The translations under genes were made by a program, and so were the position numbers. DNA of 64,000 nt from Butyricicoccus_A sp963601915 (lineage in GTDB: Bacteria > Bacillota > Clostridia > Oscillospirales > Butyricicoccaceae), in NCBI GenBank assembly GCA_963601915.1, contig CAVCGL010000009.1, positions 1 to 64,000 of the forward strand. The letters are read 5' to 3'. Below are positions 35,711-44,004 of this stretch, one piece after another. Under the pieces are notes generated by a model, which saw only the letters and a program-made list of their open reading frames with translations, did not search any database and had not been told where the DNA came from. The stretch's first letter is position 1; each line of letters begins with the position of its first letter.

Positions 35711-35855
35711 CACACTTCACCCTTCTTCAACGAAATTGTTTTTTGCCCGCATATTTAGCTGAATCCTACCGTCGCCAGCCCTGTTATGTACACGGAAGCA
35801 AACCTAGTATCAATCATATTGACAGCAAATTGCCGTCCTGTCATTCACTTTTTTT

Positions 35856-35864
35856 ATTATATCA
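35856..35864 (-). promoter_or_regulatory. Extended -10 promoter of the CdaR-like gene
   Basis: On the minus strand TGA directly precedes TATAAT (35856-35861), giving an extended -10. The best -35 (TTGTAC) is 20 bases away, so the extended element is probably important. A TGACAG/CTGTCA hairpin can form early in the leader. Confidence 0.55.
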
Positions 35865-35917
35865 CAAATCGACAGAAATTTGTACAAAAATTTTGACTTT
35901 ATTTTGTCCACTTTTCC

Positions 35918-36649
35918 CTATGTAACGTGAGGCGCAAGCAACAGCGCGATTTCTTCCTGTGTCAGCTCTCTCCACTGCCCCGGCTGCAGCGCAGCATCCA
36001 GTTTCAGAGGGCCTTCCGACAGACGCTCCAATGTCTTGACCGGCGCACCGCGTGATGCCAGCATCCGGCGTACCTGATGGTACTTGCCTTCCTGCACCGT
36101 GACCAGAACATCGGAATAGCCTTCCCGCGCCGCGCGTATCTCCAGCTTTGCCGGCCGGCAGCGCGTGCCGTCGCGCAGCGTGATTCCCTGCGCAAATGCC
36201 TGTACGTCGGCATCTCCCAGCAGTCCCTCTGTCTCCGCATGATAGACTTTATCTACCGCGTGTTTTGGCGAGGTCAGCGCATGTCCCAGCGCACCATCGT
36301 CTGTCAGCAAAAGCAGACCGGACGTATCCTTGTCCAATCGTCCAATCGGAAATACACCGCGCTTGCGATAGCTGGCAGGCAGCAGATCAAGCACCGTTTT
36401 TTGCTCTCTGTCCTCTGTGGCAGACAGCACACCGAGTGGCTTATGCATCATGAGGTACACGTGCGTCTGATAACAAACCGGCTGTCCGCAAAAGGAAATC
36501 TGCGCGCTTTCGGGATCTACTTTTTTCGAAGCATCTCGACATACTTCGCCGTCAATCAAAATGGCGCCGCGCTTTGCCGCTGCCGTCGCTTCCTTCCGAG
36601 AACACAGTCCCATCGAGGTAAGCAGTTTGTCAATTCGCTGTGTTGCCAC
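35918..36649 (-). CDS. RsuA/RluB-family rRNA pseudouridine synthase
   Basis: This 243-residue enzyme has an N-terminal S4 RNA-binding domain (RIDKLLTSMGLCSRKEATAAAKRGAILIDGE) and the catalytic domain with the aspartate loop GRLDKDTSGLLLLTDDG and GKYHQVRRMLASRG. It fits the small-subunit RsuA subgroup by size, so 16S rRNA is the likely target, but RluB/E/F cannot be excluded. It has its own promoter at 36679-36707. Confidence 0.92.
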   Translation of the reverse strand: MATQRIDKLLTSMGLCSRKEATAAAKRGAILIDGEVCRDASKKVDPESAQISFCGQPVCYQTHVYLMMHKPLGVLSATEDREQKTVLDLLPASYRKRGVFPIGRLDKDTSGLLLLTDDGALGHALTSPKHAVDKVYHAETEGLLGDADVQAFAQGITLRDGTRCRPAKLEIRAAREGYSDVLVTVQEGKYHQVRRMLASRGAPVKTLERLSEGPLKLDAALQPGQWRELTQEEIALLLAPHVT

Positions 36650-36678
36650 CCGATCGCCTCCCGCCGATAATCAAGAGC

Positions 36679-36707
36679 ATTATATCATCTTTGTTACATT
36701 TGCACAA
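36679..36707 (-). promoter_or_regulatory. Promoter of the pseudouridine synthase gene
   Basis: TTGTGC (36702-36707) and TATAAT (36679-36684) are spaced 17 bases on the minus strand, about 30 bases upstream of the start codon. Confidence 0.75.
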
Positions 36708-36723
36708 GAGCGTTTTTGAAAAA

Positions 36724-36755
36724 TTATAAAAGCAGGCGGAATTTTTCGCCTGCTT
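36724..36755 (-). terminator. Terminator of the DUF4830 gene
   Basis: A 9-bp stem AAGCAGGCG/CGCCTGCTT (36730-36738 with 36747-36755) is followed on the minus strand by TTATAATTT. It lies about 40 bases behind the stop codon. Confidence 0.75.
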
Positions 36756-36793
36756 CTTTGGGCAATGTGTTGATTTTCCATGCAGCCATATGG

Positions 36794-37366
36794 TCAGGAT
36801 GCACCAGAATCTGTATTCTCACTTGTGGATTCTGACGTATCGTTTGTGTCATTTGACTTCTGCCCGGTGTGATCCATTAAGCCGCGCGTAAAGCCGCCGT
36901 CGGTCTTCATGGAGCAAATATCTCCTGCAACAATTTTCCCGCGATAAATGAGCAATTCGGCCAAAACATCGGATTCTTCCGCATTTGTGACCGTGTAAAC
37001 AACCTGTTTTACGCGCTTGCCCTTGAGCTTTTCCATGTCGAATCCCTGCCGCGCCTGCAAGTCCGCATAGCTCTGATAGCTTTCGTCAAAATCCGACGGG
37101 ATAATCACTTCCCGCACCGTGCAGGAATCAACATCCACTTCCCATCCGCACGCGTTTAGATAGGCGATGCGTTCTTCATCCGTCAGCGCCAGCGTAGAGA
37201 CTGTCTGCTGCGCGCTGTCGGTCTGCTCGCTGTCCGCGCCGTTTCCCATCGCTGCCACATCTCCCGCCAAGCGCGCCGCCGCGCCTGCCGTCAGCAGCAG
37301 TGCCGCCGTCACCGCAAGACCAAATAGAATCTTTCGTTTGCTGAATTTTGCCGTTATGATAAACAT
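36794..37366 (-). CDS. Membrane-anchored DUF4830-type protein
   Basis: This 190-residue protein has an N-terminal membrane helix (about 12-32), a linker, and a domain matching DUF4830 in its key segment (ALTDEERIAYLNACGWEVD), followed by a strand-rich region (VKQVVYTVTNAEESDVLAELLIYRGKIVAGDI). The C-terminal 30 residues are Ser/Thr/Asn-rich. ATG at 37366 has GGAG ten bases upstream; the frame continues to 37420. The domain is probably exposed outside the cell. Its role is unknown. Confidence 0.8.
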   Translation of the reverse strand: MFIITAKFSKRKILFGLAVTAALLLTAGAAARLAGDVAAMGNGADSEQTDSAQQTVSTLALTDEERIAYLNACGWEVDVDSCTVREVIIPSDFDESYQSYADLQARQGFDMEKLKGKRVKQVVYTVTNAEESDVLAELLIYRGKIVAGDICSMKTDGGFTRGLMDHTGQKSNDTNDTSESTSENTDSGAS

Positions 37367-37462
37367 AGCTTTCCCGCTCCTCGCCGTCTGTTCCTGCTGT
37401 TTCTGGTACAGCGTATGCATTAAATCAAAACTTCATTCTTAAAACGTCAATCTCTTTCCAAC

Positions 37463-37501
37463 AAAAAATGGCTATAATTTAGCAAATTATAGCCATTTTT
37501 T
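37463..37501. terminator. Strong terminator behind the 29-residue peptide gene
   Basis: An 18-bp perfect stem AAAAAATGGCTATAATTT pairs with its complement across a 3-base loop (37463-37480 with 37484-37501). Its A/T ends make it usable in both directions. It lies 10 bases behind the peptide stop. Confidence 0.88.
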
Positions 37502-37511
37502 CGTTGAACTG

Positions 37512-37601
37512 TTAACAAATGATATTAACTATTACACCAGCCATTGTCACCAGCAATGCAGCTACTCTTAGCCCAATATCGAGCTTTTGGTATTTCGACA
37601 T
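37512..37601 (-). CDS. 29-residue single-helix membrane peptide
   Basis: ATG at 37601 with AAAGGAGGTG five bases upstream opens a 29-residue frame beginning MSKYQKLDIGLRVAALLVTM and ending in IVNIIC. A polar N-terminus is followed by one hydrophobic helix. A strong promoter (37640-37668) and an 18-bp terminator frame it, so it is a complete stand-alone gene. It is too short for default gene callers. No family is recognised; size and shape resemble type I toxin or small membrane regulator peptides, but no antisense RNA is evident. Confidence 0.65.
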   Translation of the reverse strand: MSKYQKLDIGLRVAALLVTMAGVIVNIIC

Positions 37602-37639
37602 GTATACACCTCCTTTCTTTTATATTTCAATATGCTTAT

Positions 37640-37668
37640 AGTATACACCACCTTCCCCAACCTGTCAA
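37640..37668 (-). promoter_or_regulatory. Promoter of the 29-residue peptide gene
   Basis: TTGACA (37663-37668) and TATACT (37640-37645) lie 17 bases apart on the minus strand. The transcript would start about 30 bases before the ATG. Confidence 0.85.
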
Positions 37669-37794
37669 CTCGCGAACTGCAAATTTTTCTTCATATATTT
37701 GATGTTTTTCCACCAAATTATCTATCATACTGATAAATCAACCTTACAGCCTCGAAGACCAACCTATTTTTATATGCTAAAATATGATTTACCA

Positions 37795-37881
37795 TCCACA
37801 ATTGTACAACTTTTACAATCTTTTTCTGGCTATCATCGGTCGGATTTATGGTCACAATGTGGCCGCGATGCTTATTCTAGA
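37795..37881 (-). pseudogene. Decayed fragment of an EF-G-like gene
   Basis: Minus-strand translation gives NKHRGHIVTINPTDDSQKK, which aligns with NKRRGRIMGMNPTDDGQEI of the neighbouring EF-G-like protein. The nucleotide match is about 35 of 45 bases over 37833-37877. The frame has a TAG just before the asparagine, where the parent has an uninterrupted codon string, and open sequence ends soon after. It lies just beyond the intact gene's terminator, so it looks like a remnant of a duplicated 3' end. The stretch 37669-37794 beside it is AT-rich and shows no gene. Confidence 0.6.
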
Positions 37882-37916
37882 TGAAAACAGCCCCTCCGGT
37901 TTTTCGGAGGGGCTGT
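37880..37916 (-). terminator. Terminator of the EF-G-like gene
   Basis: A 12-bp stem ACAGCCCCTCCG/CGGAGGGGCTGT (37887-37898 with 37905-37916) is followed on the minus strand by TTTTC, 17 bases behind the stop codon. Confidence 0.85.
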
Positions 37917-37932
37917 GAGATATATTGTCTGT

Positions 37933-39999
37933 TTACTGTGCCTGTGCAGCTTCGATGACCTTTTCCTGAACTGCCGGAGGAGCATCCTCATAGCGTTCAA
38001 ACTCGGACTCAAAGGAGCCTCTGCCCTGCGTCATGGAACGCAGCGTGATGGCGTAGTCGCTGATTTCCGCCATCGGCACTTCGGCAAGGATTTCCTGACC
38101 GTCATCGGTCGGGTTCATGCCCATGATGCGGCCGCGGCGCTTATTGATGTCGCCGATGACATCGCCCATGTACGAATCCGGAATGTAAACCTTCATCGAG
38201 CAAATCGGCTCCATGATAACCGGCTTTGCCTGCGGGATGCCCGCCTTATATGCCAGCTTGGCTGCCATCTTAAACGACAGCTCGTTCGAGTCAACATCGT
38301 GGTACGAACCGTCAATCAGAATCGCCTTCAGGCCAACCATCGGATAACCGGCAAGTACGCCGTGCTCCATGGCCTCGCGGATGCCCTTGTCTACTGCCGG
38401 ATGGAAGTTCTTCGGAACAGAACCGCCAAAAATGCGCTCTTCAAATGCATAATCGCCGTCTGCGTATGGCTCAAAGGTCATCTTGACATGACCATACTGA
38501 CCATGGCCGCCGGACTGCTTCTTGTGCTTGCCTTCCACCGTTACCGAAGCACGAATCTTCTCACGATACGGCACAATCGGCTTGCTCAGCACCGGCTCTG
38601 CGCCGAAGCGGGATTGCAGCTTGGAGCAAATCACATCCAGATGAATATCGCCCATGCCGCTCAGCAGGCTCTGGTGCGTCTCCGAATTGATGGTGAAGCT
38701 AAAGGTCGGATCCTCATCTGCGAGCTTGGTCAGGCCTGCGGCAATCTTTTCCTCGCCGCCCTTGGTCTTCGGCGCAATCGCCTGCGTATAGCACGGCTTT
38801 GCAAACTGTACCGGCGTCAGATTGACGGCGCGCACGCTCATAGACAGCGTATCGCCGGTCTTTGTGGTAGCGAGCTTGGATACTGCGCCAATATCGCCAC
38901 AGGTCACTTCCTTGACTTCGGTCGCCTTCTTGCCGCAAATGGAATACAGATGGCCGATCTTTTCCGTCGCATCCATGCGATGGTTGAGCAAAGTCATATC
39001 CTGCTTGACAGAACCAGCTACAACCTTGAAATAGCTGAATCTGCCGTACTGGTCAGCGGTCGTCTTAAAGACAAAGGCACACGGGGTACCATTCGGGTTG
39101 CACGGTACTTCTACGAGATCCTCGCCTTCCTCGCAAACCTCTACTTCGCCCTGATCCGGGGACGGCATATAATCGCAGATGCCCTTGAGGGTTGCAATCG
39201 TGCCAATGCCGGTAGCTGCTGTGCCGCAGAATACCGGAATAACGGCACGCTCCAGCACGCCCTGACGCAGACCGGCAATCAGTTCTTCATCCGAGAATTC
39301 TTCACCGGCAAAATATCGCTCCATCAGGTCTTCCGACAGCTCGGCAACGCTCTCGCACAGAGCTGCACGCTGCTGGTCAACCTTTGCCATCATGGATTCC
39401 GGAATCGCAACTTCCTTGCGCTCGTTGCCTTCCATGTGATATGCCTTGCGGATGACACAATCGACAACGCCGACGGTCTCTCGGTTGCCCTCGAAAATCG
39501 GGATGACAATCGGGACAACATGTGCGCCGAACGCCTTTTGCAGCTTGTGCAGCGAGGTATCATAATCGGAATTTTCTTCGTCAATTTTAGAAATGTAAAA
39601 CGCACACGGCTTGCCCTGGTCTGCCAGACGCTTCCATGCCTTCTCTGTGCCAACGCTCGGGCCCGACTTGCCCGGCACGACAATCAGACCGGATTCACAC
39701 ACGCGCAAAGCGCTCTGTACTTCGCCTTCAAAATCAAAGAATCCCGGTGTGTCCAGCATGTTAATCTTGCAGCCGCCGTATTCTACCGGTGCCACTGCGG
39801 TGGAAATCGAGAACTTTCTGCGAATCTCCTCCGGGTCATAGTCACAAACGGTATTGCCGTCCGCGATTTTTCCCATGCGGTCTGTCGCCTTGGTCATATA
39901 CAGCATACTTTCGATCAGGGAAGTCTTGCCTTCTCCGCCATGTCCCATTACACAAACGTTGCGGATCTTATCTACAGAATATACGTTCAACGATTCCAT
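37933..39999 (-). CDS. Elongation factor G-like GTPase
   Basis: This 688-residue protein has the five-domain layout of EF-G but is not the canonical factor. The P-loop reads GHGGEGKTS (19-27; EF-G has the GHxDxGKT form), the switch II motif is DTPGFFDF (83-90), with Phe87 replacing the catalytic histidine of DTPGHVDF, and the specificity motif is SKID (137-140). Domain IV/V segments (GGHGQYGHVKMTFEP, GDINKRRGRIMGM, RSMTQGRGSFESEF) are intact. It belongs to the EF-G-like/FusA2 group common in Clostridia, whose role is poorly defined. It is monocistronic with its own promoter and terminator. Confidence 0.9.
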   Translation of the reverse strand: MESLNVYSVDKIRNVCVMGHGGEGKTSLIESMLYMTKATDRMGKIADGNTVCDYDPEEIRRKFSISTAVAPVEYGGCKINMLDTPGFFDFEGEVQSALRVCESGLIVVPGKSGPSVGTEKAWKRLADQGKPCAFYISKIDEENSDYDTSLHKLQKAFGAHVVPIVIPIFEGNRETVGVVDCVIRKAYHMEGNERKEVAIPESMMAKVDQQRAALCESVAELSEDLMERYFAGEEFSDEELIAGLRQGVLERAVIPVFCGTAATGIGTIATLKGICDYMPSPDQGEVEVCEEGEDLVEVPCNPNGTPCAFVFKTTADQYGRFSYFKVVAGSVKQDMTLLNHRMDATEKIGHLYSICGKKATEVKEVTCGDIGAVSKLATTKTGDTLSMSVRAVNLTPVQFAKPCYTQAIAPKTKGGEEKIAAGLTKLADEDPTFSFTINSETHQSLLSGMGDIHLDVICSKLQSRFGAEPVLSKPIVPYREKIRASVTVEGKHKKQSGGHGQYGHVKMTFEPYADGDYAFEERIFGGSVPKNFHPAVDKGIREAMEHGVLAGYPMVGLKAILIDGSYHDVDSNELSFKMAAKLAYKAGIPQAKPVIMEPICSMKVYIPDSYMGDVIGDINKRRGRIMGMNPTDDGQEILAEVPMAEISDYAITLRSMTQGRGSFESEFERYEDAPPAVQEKVIEAAQAQ

Positions 40000-40021
40000 C
40001 TCCTTAATTTTTCTTATCCCA

Positions 40022-40037
40022 GACGGGATACCCCGTC
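40022..40037. repeat. Leader hairpin of the EF-G-like gene
   Basis: GACGGG and CCCGTC pair across a 4-base loop, 12 bases downstream of the -10 and close to the ribosome binding site. It may stabilise the transcript or modulate initiation. Confidence 0.45.
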
Positions 40038-40049
40038 CTCATGTTCGTA

Positions 40050-40078
40050 ATTATACCCTACTTTCTCCGTTATCGCAA
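40050..40078 (-). promoter_or_regulatory. Promoter of the EF-G-like gene
   Basis: TTGCGA (40073-40078) and TATAAT (40050-40055) are 17 bases apart on the minus strand. Nothing else is seen between here and 40230. Confidence 0.75.
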
Positions 40079-40232
40079 GCAAAACATTGTGAATTTTCTC
40101 CAAATGTTTTGCTATATTCTCAGGAACTTCACCAGAACTTGTCAATTCTCACACACTTAAACCGTACTTTTTGCACAAAATCACGCATTTCCCGCATAAA
40201 AGCGTCACTCTTCTGTATTTGAAAATTTTTTG

Positions 40233-40287
40233 TAAAAAAAGAAACAGAGACTTTCCGCCCGCAAACGGGGCGTTCTGTCTCTGTTTT
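40233..40287 (-). terminator. Terminator of the pseudo-ATPase gene
   Basis: An 11-bp outer stem GAAACAGAGAC/GTCTCTGTTTC plus an inner CGCCC/GGGCG stem precedes a run of seven T on the minus strand. It begins right behind the stop codon at 40291. Confidence 0.88.
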
Positions 40288-40290
40288 CTT

Positions 40291-43200
40291 TCATTCCCGT
40301 CCCACTCCATTGTCTAGGAAGAAAATCGGGATAAAGCACAAAACCATATAAATTAACAGGCGAATCGGATGTGCATCGGACGGAACAAACGCATAGCACA
40401 GATACATCATGAGCAGCATACATACGATGGACGCGCAGACACCAATGAGAATGCCTGTGCGCTGTGCCTTTCGCTGCGCACGAGCGGCGCAAATGCAATC
40501 CGCCGTCCCCATCAATCCATCGCGTACCAACAGCGCGCACAGCCGCGCATCGCGCGTATATGCGGGATTTCTCAGGGCGCGATTTTGTTCCAAATCCGGC
40601 ACGACAACCGTGCCTGCCGGAAGATCATACAGACGTTCTACCAGCTTCGGCGTAATCTGCTGATTGCGCGAATGCAGCCAGATTGTCGTTTTCTGTTCCA
40701 TCAGCTTTTGCATCGCATGGAACAGAACCGCTGGCACCGCATAATCCACCGTGATGATGGCAGCGAGATCGCCGTCCAGCGACAGAGCAAGGGCATTGTC
40801 CGCCATATCGCCAACCGCCACGCCGCGTGACGTCATAAACGCCTGATTGCCCAGCAAGACCTCCAGTCTGCCGATCTGGCCGCTGACACCGCCCATGTAC
40901 TGCGTGAGCTGATGCACCGGAAGCGGTTTGCCATATCGCGTGCGCACCTCTTCCGCCAGCATACTGCCCAGAGAGGAATCTTGCGTCAGCGCCGCCGCAT
41001 AGGCCAAGGCTGTCGATTCATTCAAGCTGCTGTGCAGCTCCAAATTAGCCAACGTCACGGAGCCCACCGGGAACAGATCCTCATCCGTCAGCACAACCGT
41101 CTCCGTTTGCGCCATCTTGTCCGCTCCCTTGTCGCTGTCCGACGCCGCCCCGCAATGCGCCAATCGGCTTGCGGCGCTCTGTCTCGCCATGACAGAAGCA
41201 GCAATCAGGGCAATCTGACAGGAACCGGTCACGGTCGCCGCGAGCACATAAATCAGCCGTCCGACATCGCCGGTCGAGGCGCAGACAATCGCAGATAAAA
41301 TCACCGCAATCACCAAGGCAGACAGCGTCACTAACCGTTCGATTTTCTTTCGCTGTTCACCGAGCACGATGTGTTTTGCAAAGGTATTGGTATCTGCCAG
41401 CGGCGCTTTGACCAGATGCGGTGTCGATCCGTCATGCCAGAAGATGCCAATCGGCTCGCGTGCCGATCCGGCAACCTTATATGTATCACGCCGAATCTTC
41501 TCTTCTCCAATCTGCGCACACAGCTGGACGAACAGAATCAGCATCGCAATACAAGCAAACGGAATTTCTTCTCCTTCCGATGCCAAACGAATACAGCAGT
41601 GCACAATGTTGAGTATCAGTGCAGCATCCGCCAACGAGGCAAAGTTTGGGCTGAGATGCAAAACCGCCCGCATGCCGTCCCAAACGACGTCATAAGCCAA
41701 AGCGGCGGCACCTGCCATCAGCAGCAGAAAGACACCCAGCACGCGACTGGAATGCGAAGCGTAATCCATCGCACTCGGCAGCGGCAAAATGGTAAAGTCT
41801 GCGGCGCACGAGATATAAATGCAAATCAGCGTCAAAATACCCAAGAAAACCAGTCGAATCTCTTTGTTTCGCGCCCGCAGACGGCAAGCCTGGCTCTCCT
41901 GCGTCAAATCCTGCGGTATTTTGATTTCTGTCTGTTCGACCGAAGCCGCTGTCGGCTGCTCCGGTTCGCTGTGCGGCGTCTGTTCCTGTTCCGGTTGTCC
42001 CGGCTGAGATTCAGAGGCCTGAATTTCTATTACGGACTCTTCTAAAGATGCTTTCTGGCCGACCGCCTCCGTCACCGGTGTGCCGGTCGACCCTTCAAGA
42101 AAAACCGAGTCTTCCTCAGCTGTCTCCTGCTTGTCCTGTTCGTGCATCTCCTGCCATGCATCCGAAGCGTGAATCTCTTCCGGCTCCGGCTGCTCGGCAG
42201 CTTCCATCTGCTGCTCCGCTTCCTGATACTGGCGCTCGCGCTCGGCAATGCGCTCCTTACAGCGCAGCACCTCGTGCGTCATAACTGGGCCTTCTTCGCG
42301 CAGCTCTTCCAGAGACGGTGCCATCTTGACAATCTCCTCCAGCGGCTTGCCCAGCCATGCCGGAATCGGCAGCGGCTCGTCCTTCGGCGGCTGTGCCTTT
42401 TTCTTCTTTGCCTTCTTTTTGGCTTTTTTCTTTTCTTCCTCCGGATTGCGCACAGGAAGTTCAATATACACGGTCGTCGCCTTGTCCGGGAATGTCTCCG
42501 GAATGCCGGTCTCCTTGCGCAGCGGCGATTTCTTTTTGTCCGTGCCGCTCTCTTCTTCGCTGTCCTTCAGCAGCTTTTCAAAGCTGGCGCGTTCTGTTTC
42601 CTCTTCGGCATCTACATCCGACATAAATGCCTCGAATTCATCTTCGCTGATGACCGGCGTATCCTCCGGACGCGGTTCCGGTTCTTTTTTTTGTTCCGGT
42701 TCCGGCTCCGATGCCGGTGGCGTCTGCTCTGCCTGCGGCTGCTGTGTCGGCTCTTCACCGTCTTCCGCGATTTCCGCACGCAGCTCTTCCAGCACTTCAT
42801 CCAGCGAGTTGTCTTCCTGCAGCACTTGTTCCGGCTGCTGCTCTGGCATCTGTTCCGGCTCCGCTTTTTGCTCCAGCTCTTCCTCCAGCACTTGTGTTTC
42901 GAGTTCCGGTTCTTCCGGCTGTTCCGTCGAATCAGACGGCAAAACCTGCGTTTCCTCTTCCTCCGATGTCGGCGTAGACTCGTCCAATCCTTGCAGCTGT
43001 GTCAAGTCAATTGGTATATCGACTTCTTCCAGCTGATCCGGTGGAGAAAACAGACGAGAGAACAGACCCTTTTTCGGCTGTTCCTCCGGTTCATCGGATT
43101 GTTCCTCGGACACTTCCTCCTCCGTCTGTTCCGGTTCGGCATCCTCTTCCAGTTCCGGCGGCGCAAACAGGCGAGAAAACAATCCCTGCTTGCTCGGCTT

Positions 43201-44004
43201 TACCGGCTCTTCCTCGTCCTGTACAGGCTCCTGCGCAGGTTCTTCCGTATGCAGCGCCTGCATGATTTGCGAGATGGCATCGTCGCCCCATGCAGGGCGC
43301 TCCGGCTCTGCCTTTGGCTGTTCCACCGGCTCCTCTGCCTGCTCTTCCGCTGGCTGCTCGGACGATTCCTCGCTGTCTTCCATGCGGCGGGTTGCTTGGT
43401 CAATCAGTTCTTCATAGTCCTGCTTTTCCATGCGGCGAGTTGCCTGTTCCGGCTGTTCTTCTGGCTGTGCTACCAGCTGTTCCGGTTGCTTCTCCTGCTG
43501 CTCTGTCTGTTGTTCGGATTTTGATTCACCCGAAAACAGGCGTTCCATCAGGCTCGGCTCTTCTTCTGGTTCCGGCATCAGCTCTGTCCGCGGATCTGTC
43601 GGTGTCTCTTCGCGTTCCAACTCACCGAGCTGTGCAAACAGAGAACCAAACACATCGTCTTCTTCCGGCTGTGCTGCCGGTTCTGCTTCCTCGTCGCCCT
43701 CCGGCTTGAGCCATGTCTGCATGTCTTCCTGTTCTTCGATCATGGCTTGGGTCTGCTCGGACGCCTGCTGGAGCGATGCCAGCGCCTCGCGCTCCTGCTC
43801 CTCCGGCTTGCTCGCCGAAAGCGGCTGTGTTTTCGGCTCTTCCGGTGTCTGCACGCCCAAGCTCTGCATCAATTCTTCCATGCTGCTACTGCTGCCGCTC
43901 TCGGAAGAACCCGCCTCCTCCATAATCTGATCTACATCATAGAGACTGCTTCCAGAGACTTCGTGCAGTTCTTGTTTCAATTTTTCGAGATCCAGATCAT
44001 CCAT
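40291..44004 (-). CDS. Large acidic protein fused to a degenerate P1B-ATPase-like membrane domain
   Basis: This 1237-residue protein has two parts. Residues 1 to ~710 are Glu/Gln/Pro-rich, strongly acidic and probably disordered, with short repeats (QATRRME twice; GLFSRLF twice). From ~717 come about four membrane helices, a short loop, two more helices (~899-945), a large cytosolic region, and two final helices. That is the order of a heavy-metal P-type ATPase. Matching segments are recognisable but lack every catalytic motif: the CPC helix reads GSCQIALIAAS, the DKTGT site reads TDEDLFP, SEHPL reads DSSLGS, TGDN reads HSRN, and GDGxNDxP reads RDGLMGTAD. The nucleotide-domain MGGVSGQIG and LLGN remain. 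ATG at 44004 follows GAGGA. I infer a non-enzymatic scaffold. Confidence 0.7.
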   Translation of the reverse strand: MDDLDLEKLKQELHEVSGSSLYDVDQIMEEAGSSESGSSSSMEELMQSLGVQTPEEPKTQPLSASKPEEQEREALASLQQASEQTQAMIEEQEDMQTWLKPEGDEEAEPAAQPEEDDVFGSLFAQLGELEREETPTDPRTELMPEPEEEPSLMERLFSGESKSEQQTEQQEKQPEQLVAQPEEQPEQATRRMEKQDYEELIDQATRRMEDSEESSEQPAEEQAEEPVEQPKAEPERPAWGDDAISQIMQALHTEEPAQEPVQDEEEPVKPSKQGLFSRLFAPPELEEDAEPEQTEEEVSEEQSDEPEEQPKKGLFSRLFSPPDQLEEVDIPIDLTQLQGLDESTPTSEEEETQVLPSDSTEQPEEPELETQVLEEELEQKAEPEQMPEQQPEQVLQEDNSLDEVLEELRAEIAEDGEEPTQQPQAEQTPPASEPEPEQKKEPEPRPEDTPVISEDEFEAFMSDVDAEEETERASFEKLLKDSEEESGTDKKKSPLRKETGIPETFPDKATTVYIELPVRNPEEEKKKAKKKAKKKKAQPPKDEPLPIPAWLGKPLEEIVKMAPSLEELREEGPVMTHEVLRCKERIAERERQYQEAEQQMEAAEQPEPEEIHASDAWQEMHEQDKQETAEEDSVFLEGSTGTPVTEAVGQKASLEESVIEIQASESQPGQPEQEQTPHSEPEQPTAASVEQTEIKIPQDLTQESQACRLRARNKEIRLVFLGILTLICIYISCAADFTILPLPSAMDYASHSSRVLGVFLLLMAGAAALAYDVVWDGMRAVLHLSPNFASLADAALILNIVHCCIRLASEGEEIPFACIAMLILFVQLCAQIGEEKIRRDTYKVAGSAREPIGIFWHDGSTPHLVKAPLADTNTFAKHIVLGEQRKKIERLVTLSALVIAVILSAIVCASTGDVGRLIYVLAATVTGSCQIALIAASVMARQSAASRLAHCGAASDSDKGADKMAQTETVVLTDEDLFPVGSVTLANLELHSSLNESTALAYAAALTQDSSLGSMLAEEVRTRYGKPLPVHQLTQYMGGVSGQIGRLEVLLGNQAFMTSRGVAVGDMADNALALSLDGDLAAIITVDYAVPAVLFHAMQKLMEQKTTIWLHSRNQQITPKLVERLYDLPAGTVVVPDLEQNRALRNPAYTRDARLCALLVRDGLMGTADCICAARAQRKAQRTGILIGVCASIVCMLLMMYLCYAFVPSDAHPIRLLIYMVLCFIPIFFLDNGVGRE

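Noticed and set aside
35711..35855. Leader of the CdaR-like gene considered as a c-di-GMP or other riboswitch
   Set aside because: Only one short hairpin is evident and no conserved core of a known class could be aligned.
37422..37450. TTGACG...TGATTT as promoter of the DUF4830 gene
   Set aside because: The -35 is good but the -10 matches poorly at every allowed spacing, so it is not listed as a feature.
42142..43524. Leu/Phe/Arg-rich frame opposite the acidic arm of the pseudo-ATPase
   Set aside because: It is the mirror of Glu/Gln codons (CTC, TTC, CTG) and has no start signals.
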